Shown piece by piece: positions 28,994 to 40,300 of a DNA stretch of 60,000 bases (within the stretch, counting starts at the first letter, position 1; each line of letters opens with the position of its first letter). A program made the position numbers and the translations under genes. The stretch is from Diplonema japonicum (lineage: Eukaryota > Euglenozoa > Diplonemea > Diplonemida > Diplonemidae), in assembly GCA_964019335.1 (NCBI GenBank), contig OZ025733.1:1-60000 (forward strand). Direction: 5' to 3'. Under the pieces are notes generated by a model. The model saw only the letters and a program-made list of their open reading frames with translations, had not been told where the DNA came from and made no database searches.

Positions 28994-29935
28994 ATGACCA
29001 TCACACACCACGGGGACAAGTACATCTGGGACGGCTCGATGCTTGCGAAGGAGTACGGCTCGTTCTTGGACAAGTTCACGTTCGACGGGTCGACGTGGCG
29101 CCCCGACAATGGGATGAACCAGGGGAGGTGGGACGGGTCCACCATGTGGCCTAGCCCAGGCGACCACGACTATGCTGTGGACTGCCGTGGGGGTGACTTC
29201 TACACCCGTGGGGGCGGCGCAGACTGGCGCACGTGCGGGTCGAACCTACGCTCCCCGGACGGCACCCTCTGGTACGTCGAGGGTGGTGTCCCAGAAGCGG
29301 TCGTCGCAGGGTTCATCTTCTCTGTGGGGAACAAAGGGCTGACCTTCGAATCGAAAGCAGCAGAACCCGAGGAGGAAGGCCGCCTCCGCTGTGCTTACTC
29401 AGATGAAGAAGACGAGCCAGCAGAACCCTCAGGCGGCAATGTCTTCACAATGGAAACCATCGCCAGAGACCTCGCCGCCAACGAAAAGCCAGTACCCCTC
29501 CTTGATGACTGGGGTACACCCAACGGTGAGGTAAAGCTCCCCTTGCTCTGTGACAAGCACCCCTACGTGTTCTTCAAGCCCCCACCGGAGAAACAAAGGC
29601 ATCACAAGTGCGACACGTGCAACGAGCCCTGCAACGACGTCGTCTACCACTGCAAGGTCTGTGACGATAGGAAGAGGCATAACTACATCTGCAAGGCCTG
29701 TGCCAAGATCCTCAGCGAGCCGCAGACTGTTAAAGCCCACAAGCACCCGGTCTACATCATGAAGGAGCCTTTCCGGTCAAACAGGTTCGTCGACAGGAAG
29801 ACGTGTGACGCTTGCGGTAAGAAGGGCAATGGCGGTGGTGCCATGTGCACCGACCCCGAGTGCAAGAAATGGGTTTGTATAAACTGTGTGAAGTCGCCTC
29901 TTGGGATCGACCCCTGTGGGTGCATTGTGGCATAA
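28994..29935 (+). CDS. Cysteine-rich (C1/treble-clef-like) zinc-binding protein
   Basis: 313 residues starting at the ATG after the A run; a strong T-tract acceptor (GCAG ending 28924) lies 69 bases upstream. The N-terminal third has four spaced DGS/DGT motifs next to Trp or Leu (YIWDGSML, FTFDGSTWRP, RWDGSTMW, SPDGTLWY), suggesting a short beta-repeat. The C-terminal third is rich in paired Cys and His: CDTCNEPC, YHCKVCD, YICKACAK, an H-x-HP segment, CDACGKKG, CTDPECKKWVCINC. The spacing resembles DC1/C1-type or RING-adjacent treble clefs binding several zinc ions. No catalytic domain is seen. Role unknown; protein or lipid binding is plausible. Confidence 0.65.
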   Translation: MTITHHGDKYIWDGSMLAKEYGSFLDKFTFDGSTWRPDNGMNQGRWDGSTMWPSPGDHDYAVDCRGGDFYTRGGGADWRTCGSNLRSPDGTLWYVEGGVPEAVVAGFIFSVGNKGLTFESKAAEPEEEGRLRCAYSDEEDEPAEPSGGNVFTMETIARDLAANEKPVPLLDDWGTPNGEVKLPLLCDKHPYVFFKPPPEKQRHHKCDTCNEPCNDVVYHCKVCDDRKRHNYICKACAKILSEPQTVKAHKHPVYIMKEPFRSNRFVDRKTCDACGKKGNGGGAMCTDPECKKWVCINCVKSPLGIDPCGCIVA

Positions 29936-30083
29936 GACATTTTAGTATTTCTTTTTCTTCTGGTTCGAATGTAATTATATGGTTTAAAATGATAAGAAAA
30001 CTGGTCTTCTTTGTGCTGAGTAAGAGTTTACTACTGCAGGCTTTGCTCCCCCCCCTTACTCGAACGGAAAAAAAGAAGAAGGG

Positions 30084-30116
<33 letters not shown>

Positions 30117-30638
30117 AAAAACGACAATATTTACCATATCTTTTTTTTTTTTTTTTCAATTATATTTCCGCTTAAATCTTACCGTAGCCTTTTGCCCTGA
30201 TCGCCTCCTGAGAGCAGGTGTCGGGTTGTGGGAAAGATAAATCCCTCGACCCACGTTAATTCCTCGTGATTCTCAGGTGAGTATTTGGAGGGGACTTTTA
30301 GGTGGCGGTATGATGAAACAGTTGCTCCTTTTGCCTGTTTTCCCCTCTCCCTCCCCCCCTCTATAATTATTCTACCTCCCTTTTCCCTTTACTGTTGTAA
30401 CTCTTTTTTTTCCTTCTTCTGTTTGGGGACAGTCCTTTGGATGGAATGAAAGAAAAGAAAAAAAGAAGAAGCAGAAGAAACAACTCTACCATACTGCGTT
30501 TTTTGTTTTTGTTTTTGTTTTTTTTTTATTCCCCCCTTCCGCTTCAAATAAATTTGAAGACCTATTTTTCTTTTCTTTTCTTTTTATACTGATATTATCA
30601 AAAACTTAACTTTTCACCAGCAGTTCGGCGGGGGGAAG
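29936..30638. other. Intergenic DNA
   Basis: A long A run (30079-30114), T runs and pyrimidine tracts. 30185-30330 is of normal complexity with no ORF. AGs at 30620 and 30623, after 'cttttcaccag', are the likely acceptors for the next gene. Confidence 0.5.
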
Positions 30639-32315
30639 ATGGCCGACCCGGGGATGGAAACTGCCCGGTTGCCGCCACCCCCACCCATCAGCGCAGGGGA
30701 GTGGAGTGGGGCTTCTGGGAAGTTGTACTGTAGACAGCACATCACGAAAATACACACCTCTGCAGGGAGTGAGGAGAGGGTTCTGCTCGTTCACGGGCTG
30801 TTCTTGCTGCAAGGCGTGCCCGACGGCTCGTGCAAGATTAAGCGCCTGGTCCCCCTCCCCGACATCCGTGCCATAGCCCGGGACCACAGATCGGGCAGGG
30901 TCGTCATCTACGTGAGCCCCGATGTCCAGACCCCTGAGCGCGACTGGGAGTTCAAGCTCAGCGGCGGGAACAATTCACATAAGAGTCTTGAAGAAATTGT
31001 ATTTGTGATCAACCAGTGCAGACAGCCCCTCATGCCACCCCAAGCACCCCTTCTCGCGCTCGAGGGTGACCTCAACTACCCTATCAAGAGCGGCAAACGT
31101 CCTGGCGTACTCACTGCCAAGGAACGCCTCGACCTCTACACCCGCAACCCCTCTCTACTGCCGGTCCGGAAGAGTGGCTTCAGCCCCCCTGTCACTACTA
31201 CCACCACCCCCCTGGACCCCCCGCAGGACTACTGGGTCGAGCTCAACGACCCTGAAGAGGACCTGGGCTTCGACTTCCTGGAGCGTGCTGGGAAGCCCGC
31301 CATCATCATGAGCGTGACGGAGAACGGCCCCCTGCACAGGGCGGGTGTCCCGCTGGGTGAGATCGTGAAGCTCAATGGGATGCCTACACGGACACCGGAG
31401 GAGCTCAAGAAGGCGGTCATGGAGGCCACGCGCAACAGGCTCGTGAAGTACCCCATCACTGTGTGCCGCGATCCGACAAAGCCGTCGCCACTGCCGTACC
31501 AGCCACCTGTCGAGGTGCAGCCCGTTGAGGAGCCGCCCATGCAGCGTGACATGCAGCCACGTGAAGTGCAGGAGAGCGAAGGGTTGACGCAGTCCGACCC
31601 CGACGAGAGCCCCGACCCGGAGGAGGTTATTGCAGCGAAGTTGCAGAAGGCAGCGGCCTCGAGGCGGAAGGGGCTGATGTCCGACGAGATGTATCAGGAC
31701 ACGAAGGATCATTACCTGACGCTGCTGGGCGGGCTGAGGGACCCCCTCCTCGACGACGAGAGGGACGTCATGCCGCAGATACCTCGAACCAGAGCCCCCC
31801 CGTACCCATGGGGGTCTGTCAACATAGGGCGGTACATCTACCTACGGGAGGGGCCTTCAAGGGAGACCCGGTGGGTGGTCAACGGGGGTGTGCACGGCGT
31901 GCTGGAGGCAGTGCACCTCATCGACGACTGGTGTCTTGTGCGGGCAGACAACGGGGTCGAAGGCTATATGCGTGACAAGTACTTGGATTTCGGCCCGAGA
32001 GCCGAGCTGCTCGCAAGATCTTCAAGGAAGAAGACAAAAGACGAGTCTCTTCGCAAGCACCTCTCTGACATCATCTCTGAACCTGGTCTCACCGACAGGG
32101 CTTCTTCCGAGTTCGGGAAGCACCTTACCGCCACACCCCCCAGTGAGTTCTTTGACCCTGTCGCGCGGCGCTGGACTCCTTATAGCTCCCGACGTGCACC
32201 CTCACAGGCCTCTTCCTGGGGACCCACAGCCACTGTGCGGTCTTCTTGGCAGGACCCTGACACGCTGTATGAGGCAAGTAGTAGAGGGGACACTCAGGTG
32301 TGTTTGGAAGTTTAA
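30639..32315 (+). CDS. PH-like, PDZ and SH3-like adaptor protein
   Basis: 558 residues. Residues ~20-140 share the PH-like module of the 26949 protein. A PDZ domain lies at ~197-282: a carboxylate-loop-like LGFDFLE, then AIIMSVTENGPLHRAGVPLGEIVKLNGMPTRTP split across 224-256, the typical 'I..V..gsPA..AGv..GD.I..vNG' pattern with Glu in place of the common Asp. A helical segment at ~330-370 (KLQKAAASRRKGLMSDEMYQ) recalls the small 'G-L-I-S-D-E-E-Y' helix pair seen in SHOCT-like tails. An SH3-like barrel follows at ~389-450 (YIYLREGPS ... WCLVRADNGVEGYMRDKYL). The combination suggests a scaffold. The partner peptides are unknown. Confidence 0.7.
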   Translation: MADPGMETARLPPPPPISAGEWSGASGKLYCRQHITKIHTSAGSEERVLLVHGLFLLQGVPDGSCKIKRLVPLPDIRAIARDHRSGRVVIYVSPDVQTPERDWEFKLSGGNNSHKSLEEIVFVINQCRQPLMPPQAPLLALEGDLNYPIKSGKRPGVLTAKERLDLYTRNPSLLPVRKSGFSPPVTTTTTPLDPPQDYWVELNDPEEDLGFDFLERAGKPAIIMSVTENGPLHRAGVPLGEIVKLNGMPTRTPEELKKAVMEATRNRLVKYPITVCRDPTKPSPLPYQPPVEVQPVEEPPMQRDMQPREVQESEGLTQSDPDESPDPEEVIAAKLQKAAASRRKGLMSDEMYQDTKDHYLTLLGGLRDPLLDDERDVMPQIPRTRAPPYPWGSVNIGRYIYLREGPSRETRWVVNGGVHGVLEAVHLIDDWCLVRADNGVEGYMRDKYLDFGPRAELLARSSRKKTKDESLRKHLSDIISEPGLTDRASSEFGKHLTATPPSEFFDPVARRWTPYSSRRAPSQASSWGPTATVRSSWQDPDTLYEASSRGDTQVCLEV

Positions 32316-34725
32316 AAAAAAAAAAAAAAAAAACTTAGGATATCAGAAGTGATGAACTAGCTTGGCTGACGGTGTAGGGGAAATAATATAATAGAACAAT
32401 TGAAATATTAAGAACCGAAACCTTTCTTTTTTTTCTTTTTTTTTTTGCACGTACTATTACTCGGGGAAGAAGGGGGAAAAAAAGGAGAAGAGTTTTTAAA
32501 AACAGAAAAAAAAAGAATCTCCTGCCAGAAAACAAAAGTGGGTTTTTGAAGGGAAAACGAAAAGAAATAAAGTAAGAGGGACACCTACCCGCGCCCTTTG
32601 CACTTTCCATTACCCCGACCTTCTTCCATTTTTTTCCCCTTCGCTTCTTGTCTTTCGTTTGGGATTAGATGAAGAAAAAAAAAGTAAAATGTTTCTCTAG
32701 TTTCTCGACCGCCCCCCATTTCTTTTCCTAAAGGGAGGGCTGTTTCTCGTGTTTTTTTTCTTGCTTCCCCCCAGGTTGTCTAGGGGTGGAAATTATTCCT
32801 TCTTATTTCTGTTTTCTTTCTTTCTTTTCCCCCCCTCTTTCTTTCCATTTTTATTTTTTTGTCTATAGTACTCATTCCCCTCCCCGTGCTTTTTTTTTTT
32901 CGTATCTTGTCTTAGCCCCCCTTCTGTCCTCCCTCTCTCAGGGTCTTTCCGCTCACCTCTTCGAACCTCTGCACACTTCTTTTTTTTGTTTTGGGTGTGT
33001 TCGTGTGCACAATGAGGGGACAACTGGAATCACTGGCAATCCGAGAGATTTTCTTCTTCTTTTTTTCTTTTTAAAGTGGCTCTGTTTCCCCCTTCTTTTT
33101 CGTTCGCTTCCTTCTTTACCAGAGGCGCCTTCCGGGTGTTTAACACTTTTTCTTTTACTTGAAACAGTTTAACTTGTTGTTGGGCTAGTGGGGTGGTGGT
33201 TTTCTTTTATTTTTATTTTTTAAAACTTTTATTCTCCTCTTCCCCCCCCCCCCCCCCCCCCTTATTTTCCTCTGGAAGGCTATAAGAAAAAAAACAAAAC
33301 AAAAAAAAAAGGAAATAATAATTAAAAAAAAAAAGAAAACCCAGGGTCTCGTGGTCTAAAGAACTTACTTCTTCTTTGCTCCTGTTGTGGGTGTGGTGCG
33401 AATGGTGGTGGGGCTTTTTTTTTTTTTTTTTTTTCTTTTTTTTCTTCCTTCTTCTGGAAAACAGAAATATATATGCCTGTGACCTGCGTTTGTGCGACAA
33501 GTCCTTCTGGTGTGTATCTTGGTGTCCTGGAAGAGAAAAAAAAAAAAAAAAAAAAGAGAAAACAAGAGACTGAGACTCACAACAGAGCACGTGAGTAAGG
33601 TTAAAATAATCTAGTTGGTGGTGTTGTAGCTTTATTTGCGGTTGTTTCTTCTCTTGCATTACCCCCCTTCCCTTTCCCCCCTTTCTTAACTATTTACTTA
33701 AGTACGAGCTTTTTCCATTGACACGTGCGAAATGAAGAAAAAAAAAATTACAAATGTAACCACGAGGCTTAGGCGGAGAAAAAAAAAAGAAATCCCAACA
33801 CACGGATCATGAGTTACCACTTAAAGGTTGTTCATTTTCAAAAAAAAAAAGAAGAAAAAAAAGAAAGAAATAATTTTTTTTTCTTGAACATTTTTTTCTC
33901 TTCCCTCCTCCCTCTTTCACATTGAAGCCATTCTTTTCTCCCTTTTGTTCTCTCCGCAGTCCTTGTGGCTTGTTTTTGAAAAAAAAAAAGATTTTTATTT
34001 TCACTGCGAGGGAATATCCCCCTTTTTCAGAAGTGGGTGGGGGGGGAACCTTTGTTCCTTTTTATAATTTTTTTATTTAATTGCGATTAAAAAAAAAAAG
34101 CAGGGGGTGAAAAGAGAGAAAAAAAAAAGAAGAAGAAAGGGGTAGGTGGGAGGGAAAATGAACCAGGTTCCTTTTCCCTCCTCGCTCTCATTTTTTTCTT
34201 CTTCTTTTTTTTTTCTCTTCCCCTCCCCAATATTTTTTTTTATTTTGTTCCCTTTTCTCCTATTGCGGGAGACACAGATGCAAGGGATGGCACAATGCAC
34301 CCCCCCCCCCCCCCCCCTCCTTTTCCCCCCTTCTTCGAAACCTCTTTACTTGTCCCATAAGAAAGGTTTGCAGTCCTGTTTTTTAAGTTTTGTTCCCTCC
34401 CCCCCTTTCCCCAGAGAGTGGAATCGGCGCACGTGTATAATTAAGTACCAAGAACATTGCTGGGAGAAAAGAAAGAAAAAAAAAAAAAAGCAGAAAAAAA
34501 AAAAAAAGAAAGTCTGAAAGCTCCTCATCCATGCCCCTCTCCCGCCTGTTGTGTGTGGTGCTTTGAAAGAAACCAGTTCTTCTTCTTTTTTTTATTCTTA
34601 TTGAGCCCAACCATTCCCCTTCCTTCCTTCCTTCCTCCCCTCAATTTCCGGGCTAACAAGCGGAGCAGAATTGGCATGCATGGGCTTTTTGGCCATTTTT
34701 TTCCCCCCCTGACTGCAGGAATTTG

Positions 34726-34759
<34 letters not shown>

Positions 34760-34985
34760 GTGTCACTTGCTGATTACGCTGGGGAGGGGGGGTATATTGC
34801 GTCAGGGACGAAGAAAAGAAGAGAGAAAAAAAAAAGAAACCGATTACCGTATTTGGAATTTAAAAAAAAATTTTTTTGGTCAGGCGGGGGGGTGGGCGGG
34901 GTGTTTCGATTGATCTTATCCAATCCCTCTTTTTTTTAAAAAAAAAATTATATTTTCTTTTTTCTTCCTAGCCCTCGGCCTTTGG

Positions 34986-35021
<36 letters not shown>

Positions 35022-35985
35022 GTCACTCCACATTTCCTAAGGGGAAGAAGAAAAAAAAATAGAACAACAGCAGAAGAGTGTTTGATGCCAACAACAACAA
35101 TGCTAAAGGGTATCATGGGCTGGCAGCACTGCGGTGGTCCTTGCCAAACACATATTAAAAAGGGCACCCCCCCCTTTTTTTGTTTTTGTCCGGGTTAACA
35201 GGACACCATTATTTCAGGGATAAGGGGAAAAAAAAAAGAATCACCAGGGGCTATTATAACCCCGAAATAATGTGATTGTATTTCTAACAAAAAAAAACAA
35301 AAAAAAACAAAACAAAAAAAAAGTCTATTTAGGTGACCCATGGACGGTTATTTCTCTAAAAACAATCTAAAATAGAACATTTGGAGGAAGAATTAATTTG
35401 TTCCAGCGTTGCTTCTACCCCCCCCCCCCCCCCCCCTTCTGTTACTTCTTGTGGGTTTTCCTCTTTGTTTCTTTCTTCTCTCTTTGATATGATGTCACCA
35501 GAAAATTAAACCAGATTTTTTTTTTTTTTCCCCCGCGCTTCTTTCTCTCGTTGAGAGATTTTGACAATTGAAACGAATTCAAAAAAAAAAAATTTTTTTT
35601 TGCTTGCCAGATGGTGTCATATTTCTTTTTTGTGAAACAACTTCTTGGGTTCGAAACATAGAAGAGGGAAGAATTATCGCAACCCGCCCTCTTGCGTCCA
35701 ATCGAGTCTAAGAAAGCTGTTTCAAAGGATAGAAGTTATCCTAGATGGGGGGGAAAAGGAAGAATGACTAAAAGGGGGGTTTTTTTTGATTTTCTACTTC
35801 ACTCCTTCAGCCGTAGAATATATTTTTTTTTTTCTCTCTAGGTATTTTCTTCTTTTTTTTTTCTTTTTTTTTCTTCCCCCAATTTTTATTCCCTCCCTTT
35901 CGTTTCCTCTCTTCATGAAGAAAAAAAAAAAAAGAGGGAAACCAAAAAAGGATTTTCATTTTTTTTGATTCAAAAGAAAAAAAAA
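32316..35985. other. 3.7-kb low-complexity intergenic region
   Basis: Nothing gene-like was found. It is a mosaic of A runs (for example 34727-34756, 34986-35020), C runs (33244-33260, 34301-34317, 35419-35436) and T/C tracts. The one structured feature is the hairpin at 35207-35272. Near its right end a pyrimidine tract ends in CTCTAG|GTATTT at 35841, a possible acceptor for the SPRY gene. Confidence 0.6.
35207..35272. repeat. Hairpin resembling the CATTATTTC motif of the MITEs
   Basis: CATTATTTC followed by AGGG and ATAA (35207-35223) pairs with TTATAACCCC plus GAAATAATG (35254-35272), about 16 of 19 positions complementary around a loop of about 30 bases. The same CATTATTT/AAATAATG phrase occurs in MITEs A and B (14.0-15.2 kb), so this may be a decayed relative. 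Confidence 0.45.
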
Positions 35986-36171
35986 ATGGCAGGAGAAGAG
36001 CTCACGTCGACCGATCTCGTGTGGGATACCTTCAGCCCAGACATTTATGAAACCGATGAGGAAGGGTCGAAGTTGGTCTACAAGTACAAAGACAGGATGG
36101 ACGGCCCCCCCCCTGCACCGTCGCCGGATGAAAAGTTCTACGCAGACATTTACTTGTATGGCGTGAAGAAA

Positions 36172-36202
<31 letters not shown>

Positions 36203-36703
36203 CACAGAACGGCGAGGGCCAACCAAGGTTTCTCCCCAAACACCGGAAAGCACTACTGGGAGATGGCAGTCAACCTTGACAACCTAAAAATAGGTGTCTG
36301 CACCAGTGAGGCTGACGTAACAGGTGAGCTCGGCTACGATGAGAACACCTGGGGTGTCTACATCCAAACAGGCGAATGCGAGCACAACAGAAAAGCCAGG
36401 TTGAAGCCGGAAGGCGTGCAGCGAAAGCTCTGGCGGTTGGTGGTGACCATCAGCGGTGGGAGGTTCGGATGCCTCCTAGATACCAACAGCGGGACCTTAA
36501 GGCTCTTTTTCAACGGTGAGTACCAAGGCATTGCCTTCGATGAAAACTCCGGTCTCAAAGGCAAAACTCTGTACCCCGCCGTGGGCATAGCCTCTTTTGA
36601 GGACAACAACCGTACCATCGGGAGGGGGAAGAAGTACTGCAAATTCGTGAAGGACATGCCGGTGCCCGCCATTCCCTCTGTTGACAAGAAGGTAATTTGT
36701 TGA
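35986..36703 (+). CDS. SPRY-domain protein with one 52-nt intron
   Basis: Two exons, 35986-36155 and 36208-36703, join in frame to 221 residues. Exon 2 supplies a clear SPRY fold: GFSPNTGKHYWEMAV, then LKIGVCTSE, then NTWGVYIQTGE, then GCLLDTNSGTLRLFFNGEYQGIAF, then LYPAVGIAS. This matches the family order 'GkhYWEv', 'iGv', 'G.y...g', 'G...D...gtl.fflNG...G.AF', 'lyPavg'. Without splicing the frame is lost just before GFSPNTGKHYWE, at an A run and CA repeat. SPRY domains bind proteins in many unrelated contexts. The N-terminal exon (DLVWDTFSPDIYETDEEG) adds no recognised domain. Role unknown. Confidence 0.75.
36156..36207 (+). other. 52-nt GT-AG intron in the SPRY gene
   Basis: Donor GTATGG at 36156 and acceptor CACACAG ending 36207. 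The interior is GTGAAG, an A run, then a (CA)n tract. Length 52 is 1 mod 3, and removal restores the SPRY reading frame across the junction. It shares its plan with the 59757-59810 intron. Confidence 0.7.
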
Positions 36704-37330
36704 AGAACGGTGGGCTTTTTTTCCCCCCTCTTTTTTTTTTCCTTCCCCCCCCCCCCCTAATCATGTGAATAAGGCCCTCTCTCCTTCTTTCTTTTACTCC
36801 CCCCCTTTTATTGGACCCCTCCCCTAGTTACCAGGGTGGGAATGTTACGAGGAGGGGGGGATTTCTAGGTGGAAAATTTGTTTTATAAGTGTGGACACCC
36901 TTGGTGTTTTTCTTTCTTTCTTTTTTTTTTTTCTTTCTTTTTCTCTTATTTCTTTTTTGCGAGAATCCCCCCACCTACCCCAATGAGGGAAAAAAAAAGA
37001 AGAAAAAAAAGAAACCCCTTTTGACAGAAATGCGAAAAGAAATCTGTTGGGACACAGGGGAAAAAAAAAAAAACAAAATACTTGACTTCCGTGCCCTCCT
37101 CCCCCCCTGAAAAAAAGGGGAAAATAGAATTCAAAAAAAAAAAAAAGAAGCAAGAAAAAAAAAACATTCTTTTTTTTGAAAAAAAAAAGCATGCTGGCAA
37201 TGCCTAGGAAAACCTTGCTACCCCCCCCGCCCACCCCCTTTTTTTTTCTCTCTTTCGATTTCTTTTCGTGGAACAAAAAAAAAAAAACCAAAACAAAAAA
37301 AAAAACAAAAAAAACTATAAAAGGGCAAAC
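36704..37330. other. Low-complexity intergenic DNA
   Basis: T, A and C runs; no gene seen. There is no strong pyrimidine-AG near the next ATG. The nearest candidate is CCTAG at about 37207. Confidence 0.5.
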
Positions 37331-40300
37331 ATGCGTGCTCACGCCCTGTTGGCGTTGGTGTGGGCGGTGACGGGGGCGCAGTATGATATTCTGAAGACAG
37401 TTGACACACCGGGAACTGCAAGGGACGTGGCAGTTGAGGGTAATTTCGCTTATGTAGCAGATACAACTGCTGTTCTGGTGATTGATATAAGTGACAAGGC
37501 CGCAGCAAACATCGTGCACACCATACCAGAGACAGACCCTACTATCGGACTAGCAGTGTCAGGGAACAGGCTGTACGTGGCGGCAGGGAACACAGGGATG
37601 CAAATCTTCGATATCACAACACCGACAACACCCACGCTTCTTGCCACATACAAGCACCCAACAGAGCCAGACGGGTTTCTGAAGGTTGACATCCAAACAG
37701 TGGGATCAGACACAATAGCTTATCTACTGGGAACCATCAAGCGGATGTTTCAGGTCAACGTGAACGACCCCATGATGATGGTGTCCCTCTCCATCAGCGA
37801 TGCTAACAGCGGGGGTACCAGCGCCCAGTTGTTCCACTACGCCTTTGGGTCCTTCACGTCCTTCTACTGGATCGGGACAAACGCAGGCATCGAAAGTTTT
37901 GATGTGTCAACGACTGCTGCCACAGCCCGCATCCTCTCGCAGACCATCTCTCCCAATGGCGCTCATGATATTACCGTCGCGCAGTCGCACTGCCTTGTCA
38001 TCTCCGACTTAGACATGAAGGTGCAGTCCAACAACCCGAACACGCCCATCCAGTCCGCTGCCTATAACGTGAACGCGCCATTCTACAGCATCGAGGTTGA
38101 CGCTAGTGAGCAGTTTGCCTACATTGTAGGGAGCCAGTTCATTGTGGTGAGCCTTGCTACCATCACGATGCCCGTGGAGGTTTCTACAAAACCGCTGCCC
38201 GGGACGGACCCTACCATCAGGTACGTCATCAGGTACGGCGGCACGCTGTACATCACAGACGGCGATGCGGGGCTGCACATCATGGACGTGGCGCCACCCA
38301 CACCGGCTCCCGACACACCTGTTCCGGATACGAATGCACCCGACACCCCCGCTCCAGCTACCAACGTGCCAGATACCTCTGCACCTGATACCCCAGCACC
38401 TGCTACTCCTGCTCCTGATACTCCTGCCCCCGACACACCAGCACCAGATACTCCTGCTCCTGACACGCCTGCACCGGATACCCCAGCACCTGCTACTCCT
38501 GCTCCTGACACGCCTGCACCTGATACTCCAGCTCCTGCTACTCCTGTTCCTGATACGCCTGCACCTGATACACCTGCCCCCGACACACTTGCTCCTGATA
38601 CGCCTGCACCTGATACACCGGCCCCTGAAACCCCTGCCCCAGACACGCCTGCCCCTGATACTCCTGCTCCCGACACGAAAGTGCCGAACACCCCAGCACC
38701 TGACACCCCAGCGCCTATTACTCCCGCGCCTGATACGCCGGCACCGAACACTCCGGCCCCTGACACACCAGCTCCTGATACTCCTGCGCCTGATACACCA
38801 GCTCCTGACACACCAGCTCCTGACACACCAGCTCCTGACACACCAGCTCCTGATACCCCTGCGCCTGACACACCAGCTCCCGACACACCAGCTCCTGATA
38901 CTTTAGCCCCAGATACACCAGCTCCAGATACACCTGCGCCTGCTACGCCGGCACCCAGCACACCCGCTCCGGACACACCTGCACCAGCGACTGCTGCCCC
39001 TGATACACCCGCACCTGACACATCTGCCCCGAATACAAATGCGCCCCCCACACCTGCACCACCGACGGATGCCCCTGCCACTCTTGCTCCAGCTACTCTC
39101 GCTCCCGACACCCCAGCACCCCCGACAGGTGCACCAGCAACTCCTGCGCCTGCGACTCCGGTTCCAAAAACTATGGCACCACAAACGCCTGCGCCTCCTA
39201 CCTTAGTACCTGCAACGACCACGGCACCTGCGACGGGCGCCCCGTCAACCTTTACACCCGAAACATCAGCACCAGCGACAGCCACACCGACAGCAGTGCC
39301 GACACAGGCGCCCTCAACTGCGGCACCTGCAACACGCGCCCCTGCTACTGCTGAGCCAACAGCATCCCCTTCCACAGCATCTCCTTCCACTGCATCTCCT
39401 TCCACTGCGTCCCCTTCCACGGTCTCTCCACCTCTTCCTACAGCACCTCCTACAATAGAGCCCACAGCTGCTCCCACACCTGTACCGACGGCAGCAGGCT
39501 CTATTCCCAAGGAACAGAAGGATTTTGCCAAGAAAGTCAACGACGTCAACCCCGCCAGCGCTAAGCTGGTTGCCGTTCTGAACATCAAATGCGAAGTTGA
39601 GGACATCGACTTGGGTGAGGAGCCGCTGGACTGGGAGTTCCACCCCATCGGAGTGCCCCTCGGTGACCACTCGCACAAGCACTTCCTCGGCGCGGTCGTC
39701 TTCAACACCACCATAGTTATCCTCTTCCTTGCTGTGAACCACATCCTTGTCGTGATCCAGGTGGCCATCTTCAAGATCGACTGGGGTGATGCTGTCTTCT
39801 ACGTGAGAGCTCCGGGTCTCGTTTACATCCCTGTCTTGTGGCTCATGATGGGAACCAGCTTGGCATCTTCAAACATGGCGTTCTTCCCAGGCCACTCCCC
39901 AGCATATGTCCCTGTTGTGGGGTGGATGGGGCTTATGTACTGTGTTGGGGTGCCCGTGTCTTTGTGGATGCTGCTGATGAAGAAGAGTAAGTTCCACGCG
40001 ACAACAGTCCCGGACCCTCAGATCGACAGGAAGGCTGCAGAGTATGTAACGGACGGGCCTGTGGAGGTGTACACAGGGTGGAAGAGAAGGGCGTATATAT
40101 TCATTTTCGGGTCAGAAGTGTGGGTGAAGGATGGTGGACAGGACTACTTTGTGGAGCAGTATGGGATGTTCTTCGAGCAGTACAGGTGTGGCTACCACTG
40201 GTTCGGTCTGTTCGAGATGGGCCAGATCCTTCTGCTGTCGTTTGGGTCAGCATGGAAGCCTTCCGATTCAGGATCATGCACTCTGAGGAACGTGTTGCTG

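Noticed and set aside
29955-29975. GGTTCGAA resembling a tRNA T-arm (also near 35647 and 49137)
   Set aside because: No matching acceptor or anticodon stems around any of them; the 49137 site is in a coding-like frame.
36163-36207. Alternative intron start at GTGAAG in the SPRY gene
   Set aside because: Splicing there leaves the frame wrong for the SPRY domain; the GTATGG donor at 36156 restores it.
38119-39774. 551-codon minus-strand ORF (VSGAGVSGAG repeats)
   Set aside because: It is the complement of the PDTPA minisatellite, open only because of the repeat. The plus-strand frame has the signal peptide and transmembrane context.
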